35,105 nt of DNA from CAZHHM01 sp964532225 (GTDB taxonomy: Bacteria; Margulisbacteria; WOR-1; JAKLHX01): contig CAZHHM010000020.1 in NCBI GenBank assembly GCA_964532225.1, positions 1 through 35,105 on the forward strand, given 5' to 3'. The translations under genes were made by a program, and so were the position numbers. How positions within the stretch are numbered: position 1 is the first letter of the stretch; each line of letters starts with the position of its first letter. The notes beneath the pieces were generated by a model. It searched no databases. It was not told where the DNA came from and saw only the letters and a program-made list of their open reading frames with translations. Shown one piece after another: positions 32,129 to 35,105 of the stretch.

Positions 32129-33007
32129 TCAGCGCGTTAGCTTCTCCCACGCCTCGACGTATTTTTCTGACGTCTTTTTCACGACGTCTTCCGGAAGCTG
32201 CGGTGCAGGGGGCTTCTGGTCCCATTTAAGCGCAAGGAGATAATCCCTTACGTACTGCTTGTCAAAGCTCTTTTGTCCTCTGCCGACCTCGTAATCGTCA
32301 GCCGGCCAGAACCTTGAAGAATCCGGTGTAAGCACCTCGTCGATCAGGATGACCTTCCCGTTATAGATCCCGAACTCGAACTTTGTGTCCGCTATGATTA
32401 TGCCTTTCTTCCTCGCTATATCAGATGCTTTCTTGTACAGTGAAATGGTCTTTTCTTTTATTTCGTTCGCGACCTTTTCACCCACTGTCTTTTTGGTGGT
32501 CTCGAAATCTATTGTTATGTCATGCTTGCCAACATCTTCTTTTGTGGATGGCGTAAATATCGGCTCAGGCAGCTTTTCCGATTCTTTAAGCCCTGCAGGC
32601 AGTTTTATCCCGGATATCATCCCCGTCTTTTGATAATCTTTCCACCCTGAGCCAGTGATATAGCCCCTTACGATACATTCAACGGGAAGCGGTTTGGCCT
32701 TCTTGACGAGCATGGACCTTTTATCAAGCTCGCCAGCATACTTTTTGCATTCAGCGGGATATTTCATGACATCCGCAGTGATCAGATGGTTCTCGGTGAT
32801 ATCTTTTAAGGCATCGAACCAGTAGAGTGAGATCTGCGTGAGGACTTCGCCTTTTCTCGGAATGGGGTTGGGAAGGACGACGTCAAATGCCGATAATCTG
32901 TCTGTCGCGACGATAAGAAGGTGTTCTCCAAGGTCGTAGATGTCCCTTACCTTGCCCCTGCTGATAAGCTTGAGGTCCTTGAGCTCGGACTGTTTCATGT
33001 CTGCCAT
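32129..33007 (-). CDS. purC: phosphoribosylaminoimidazole-succinocarboxamide (SAICAR) synthase
   Basis: PurC joins CAIR and aspartate with ATP in de novo purine synthesis. From the ATG at 33007 (AAAAGGAG 7 nt upstream) the protein has 292 residues, starting MADMKQSELKDLKLISRGKVRDIYDLG. It has VATDRLSAFDVVLPNPIPRKGEVL, ECIVRGYITGSGWKDYQ, DTKFEFGI, LIDEVLTPDSSRFWPAD and KQYVRDYL. It belongs to the longer (about 290-residue) SAICAR synthase type rather than the 240-residue E. coli type. An upstream in-frame ATG at 33040 lacks a ribosome site. It lies 85 nt behind ktrA, and its 3' end overlaps the end of the convergent RAYT by 12 bp. Confidence 0.96.
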   Translation of the reverse strand: MADMKQSELKDLKLISRGKVRDIYDLGEHLLIVATDRLSAFDVVLPNPIPRKGEVLTQISLYWFDALKDITENHLITADVMKYPAECKKYAGELDKRSMLVKKAKPLPVECIVRGYITGSGWKDYQKTGMISGIKLPAGLKESEKLPEPIFTPSTKEDVGKHDITIDFETTKKTVGEKVANEIKEKTISLYKKASDIARKKGIIIADTKFEFGIYNGKVILIDEVLTPDSSRFWPADDYEVGRGQKSFDKQYVRDYLLALKWDQKPPAPQLPEDVVKKTSEKYVEAWEKLTR

Positions 33008-33092
33008 GTCATTTCTCCTTTTCCCGCACAGTTCTGACACTTTCTCCTGTCTCCGGTGAAGGAGAGAGAAGCGGTGTGATGGTATGCGAGGT

Positions 33093-33758
33093 CTACGTCC
33101 TGTGAGACAGGTCGAGGTTCAGGTTCTTCAGCGCCTCGGTCTCACCGAACACTATCATTATATCGCCTTTTTCGACCTTGTTCTCGTCCGTCAGGTTAAA
33201 GAATATCTCTTCTCCCCGCTTGATGCCGAGAATGGTCACGTGGAACCTGCGTCTCAAGGCGAGTTCACGAATCGTCTTGTTCTCGAGCTTATCGGTCACT
33301 GCGATGCTCACGATATTCACGTTAGAGCCCAGCTCGATATAATCAAGCACGCTGTCGGAGGTGAGCTTACTGACCAGCTTTATCGCGGTGTCCTGCTCCG
33401 GATAGATGACCTGATCGACCTGAAGCTGTTTTAATATCTTGCCGTGCAGGGTGTTCTGGGCTTTTGCTATGACCTTTTTTACACCGAAGCCTTTAAGGAT
33501 CTGACAGGCGATTATGTTCGATTCGATGTTAGAGCTTTCGGCAACGATCGCCACATCGCAGTCGTTCACTCCGGATTCTTTCAGTGCGTCCTCGCTTGTG
33601 ATATCGCCGATATAGGCGTGTGTCACCTCATCCCTGATGGCCTGGATCTTTGCTTCGTTCTTGTCCATCACGATGATCTCCTGGCCTTTGTAGAACAGCT
33701 CCCTTGCCACCTTTGTCCCGAACCTTCCGAGCCCCAGTACCGCGAATTGTTTTTTCAT
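33093..33758 (-). CDS. ktrA: potassium uptake regulatory subunit KtrA/TrkA (RCK domain)
   Basis: This cytoplasmic gating ring protein of a Ktr-type K+ channel has 221 residues. The N-terminal RCK_N Rossmann domain has GLGRFG at 9-14 and the acidic ribose-binding Asp32 in IIVMDKN; a C-terminal RCK_C domain (about 135-215) with NKTIRELALRRRF and MIVFGE follows. A single RCK unit of this length fits KtrA rather than the double-length E. coli TrkA. A strong AAGGAGGT precedes the ATG. It follows ktrB by 10 nt. Nucleotide binding (ATP/ADP or NAD) would control opening. Confidence 0.93.
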   Translation of the reverse strand: MKKQFAVLGLGRFGTKVARELFYKGQEIIVMDKNEAKIQAIRDEVTHAYIGDITSEDALKESGVNDCDVAIVAESSNIESNIIACQILKGFGVKKVIAKAQNTLHGKILKQLQVDQVIYPEQDTAIKLVSKLTSDSVLDYIELGSNVNIVSIAVTDKLENKTIRELALRRRFHVTILGIKRGEEIFFNLTDENKVEKGDIMIVFGETEALKNLNLDLSHRT

Positions 33759-33768
33759 CTTAACCTCC

Positions 33769-35082
33769 TTAGCCTATTGCTATCCCTTCTTTTGGATATT
33801 TTATGTTCGGCTTCTTTTCCTCTACTGTCATTCCCGACAGGAACGCCAGCGTACCGACCCTTCCCAGGAACATCACCACCATTATCGTGATCTTGCCTCC
33901 GTCGGTAAGAATCGGAGTTATTCCTGTGGACAGACCCACCGTGCCAAAAGCTGATATCACTTCAAAAGCGAGCTGCATCAGATGATGGTTCTCGAACACG
34001 TCCATGAAGAATATCCCGCAGGAAACCACGGCCACGGAAATGAAGAAGACCGAAAATGCCTTCCTTACTATCTCCGGAGGGATGCGCCTTTCGCTGATTA
34101 TGGTGTTCTTGCTGTTCTGGAGCGTTGCCCAAATGGTGGCCAGTATCAAAGCGAAAGTCGTAGTCTTGATGCCTCCGCCTGTGCCTCCGGGGCTTGCTCC
34201 GATGAACATCAGCAGCATTACTAGCAGAAGGGTAGGGTTATGCAGATCCGCTGCGTTCAAAACGTCAAAACCTGCCGTCCTGGGTGTTATTGACTGGAAG
34301 AACGATACCATGAGCTTCTGCCCTGTGCCCATTTTTCCCAGAGTGTCGGGATTGTTGAATTCCATTCCGAGCACAGCCAGCATCCCTACGGCGATAAGCA
34401 CGCCTGTGGTCCAGAGAACGACCTTAGATTGCAAAGAGAACCTGCGGTTCTGGAGAGTGTCTGATATCACAAGGAACCCTAATCCGCCCAGGATTATCAG
34501 CGCCGCTATCGTAAAGATGATCACAGGGTCTGAAGAGTAGGGGATAAAGCTCTGGAACCTTGCCGGAAGCGCAAACCCGGCATTGCAAAAAGCTGAGACT
34601 GAGTGGAATATGCCCCATTCAAGGGCTTTGTAGAAACCCAGTTCAGGAAGCCACCTGAAGAACAATATCGCTGCTCCTGCCATTTCTATGGAAAATACGA
34701 TGATGAATATCCTGCGGATCACGTTTATCACATCCCTCATTGAATAAATGTTCAGCATCTCCTGCATCAGGATCTTTTCGGAGACGAACATCTTCTTTCT
34801 GAAAAAAAGCACCATGAAAACCGAGAATGTCATATATCCCAGGCCGCCTATCTGGATGAGGGTAAGAATGACCAATTTCCCGAAAAGGCTGAAATGAGTG
34901 CCTGTATCCAGAACTACGAGCCCCGTAACGCAGGTCGCGGAATTTGCGGTAAATAACGCATCAATGATATTAGTGTAGGTCCCCGTTGACGATGATATCG
35001 GCAAAGAAAGCAGCAGTCCGCCGGTCAGTATGACAGCCAAAAAGCTTAGTGCGATCAGTATCGTGGGCCTTAGCTTAAACAT
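33769..35082 (-). CDS. ktrB: potassium uptake transmembrane subunit KtrB/TrkH
   Basis: This is the K+-conducting subunit. The 437-residue protein from ATG 35082 has the four M1-P-M2 repeats of the SKT superfamily, each with its selectivity-filter glycine: NSATCVTGL, SAFCNAGF, TPRTAGF and SAFGTVGLS. The GASPGGTGGGIKTTT loop in repeat 3 is the gating region. Length fits KtrB. The TTG at 35091 is rejected because a TATAAT at 35099-35094 would leave it upstream of the transcription start; from the ATG the leader is only about 5 nt. It is followed by ktrA and then purC. Confidence 0.93.
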   Translation of the reverse strand: MFKLRPTILIALSFLAVILTGGLLLSLPISSSTGTYTNIIDALFTANSATCVTGLVVLDTGTHFSLFGKLVILTLIQIGGLGYMTFSVFMVLFFRKKMFVSEKILMQEMLNIYSMRDVINVIRRIFIIVFSIEMAGAAILFFRWLPELGFYKALEWGIFHSVSAFCNAGFALPARFQSFIPYSSDPVIIFTIAALIILGGLGFLVISDTLQNRRFSLQSKVVLWTTGVLIAVGMLAVLGMEFNNPDTLGKMGTGQKLMVSFFQSITPRTAGFDVLNAADLHNPTLLLVMLLMFIGASPGGTGGGIKTTTFALILATIWATLQNSKNTIISERRIPPEIVRKAFSVFFISVAVVSCGIFFMDVFENHHLMQLAFEVISAFGTVGLSTGITPILTDGGKITIMVVMFLGRVGTLAFLSGMTVEEKKPNIKYPKEGIAIG

Positions 35083-35093
35083 TTTGCACAATC

Positions 35094-35099
35094 ATTATA
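35094..35099 (-). promoter_or_regulatory. ktrB -10 element
   Basis: A perfect TATAAT reading leftward, ending 11 nt before the ATG at 35082, with no Shine-Dalgarno in between. The -35 lies beyond the window edge. The spacing is the same as in pyrH. Confidence 0.55.
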
Positions 35100-35105
35100 C
35101 AATAT

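Larger units (their letters stand above)
31515..32140 (+). pseudogene. REP-associated tyrosine transposase (RAYT, IS200-like Y1_Tnp), frameshifted near its start
   Basis: RAYTs are single-copy HUH transposases that process REP hairpins. From ATG 31515 the frame encodes a typical RAYT N-terminus (RRLNGWDYGTPAYYF) and then hits TAA at 31587. One missing T in the T-run 31583-31587 restores the continuation LTICTRYRMHYFG in the next frame, which runs to 32140. The remainder keeps the HUH motif MPDHVHGI, the Tyr segment INSYKS, and the C-terminal YYDRIIRDE and IINNPKKW. Translation of the long frame alone could begin only at GTG 31556. The middle carries an in-frame 66-bp duplication and a REP-like hairpin. 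It is visibly AT-richer than its neighbours, consistent with transfer. A sequencing error in the T-run is the alternative. Confidence 0.8.

Overview
The window comes from a diderm (Gram-negative-type) bacterium with densely packed chromosomal core genes. It encodes outer-membrane biogenesis (TamB, BamA, Skp/OmpH), the early lipid A pathway (LpxD, LpxC, a FabZ-LpxA fusion, LpxB), rsmG-parA-parB, a membrane-bound pyrophosphatase and Ktr-type potassium uptake. Base composition looks close to 50% GC by eye. TTG starts recur (parB, the response regulator, glutaredoxin, lpxD), and several promoters sit so close to the start codon that the mRNAs should be leaderless. Gene content resembles uncultured diderm phyla such as Margulisbacteria/Saganbacteria, Elusimicrobiota or Omnitrophota. 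That placement is a guess from gene content, not a demonstrated affiliation.

Layout. (1) 1-6185, + strand: tamB (5' end outside the window), bamA, rsmG, parA, parB. (2) 6241-7401, + strand: an orphan secreted or lipoprotein-like protein with GH26-like motifs. It converges on a minus-strand operon (9261 to 7391) of an 81-residue protein, a CheY-like receiver and a CaCA-type cation exchanger. (3) 14118 to 9309, minus strand: pyrH-frr-uppS-cdsA-nadC-ychF, a variant of the classical pyrH-frr-uppS-cdsA-dxr-rseP cluster without dxr; rseP lies elsewhere. (4) 18257 to 14156, minus strand: eno, hppA (H+-pyrophosphatase of the K+-independent type), a 2x[4Fe-4S] ferredoxin and glutaredoxin. (5) 18393-21297: a 52-residue unknown protein, a histidine phosphatase, an unknown protein coupled to an MFS transporter, and two tiny membrane proteins. 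(6) 21369-22106: a putative outer-membrane barrel with a leaderless GTG start. (7) 22269-29823, + strand: skp-lpxD-GT4-yjbH-like-lpxC-fabZ/lpxA-lpxB-rseP, one envelope operon with overlapping or nearly touching genes. (8) 29835-31460, minus: gpmI. (9) 31515-32140, + strand: a frameshifted REP-associated tyrosine transposase carrying a REP-like hairpin and an internal duplication. (10) 35082 to 32129, minus: ktrB-ktrA-purC.

The lipid A operon supplies LPS precursors, while Skp, BamA, TamB and RseP handle outer-membrane assembly and envelope stress. The pyrH cluster supplies UMP phosphorylation, ribosome recycling, the undecaprenyl carrier, CDP-diacylglycerol and NAD. Eno, GpmI and HppA link lower glycolysis and pyrophosphate energy. 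I saw no rRNA, tRNA, CRISPR array, complete IS with terminal repeats, parS site or convincing rho-independent terminator. No stretch longer than 300 bases lacks a gene. I found no clearly new multi-gene system. The most unusual items are the FabZ-LpxA fusion, the leaderless promoter architecture (including a mirror-image divergent pair) and the RAYT/REP remnants.
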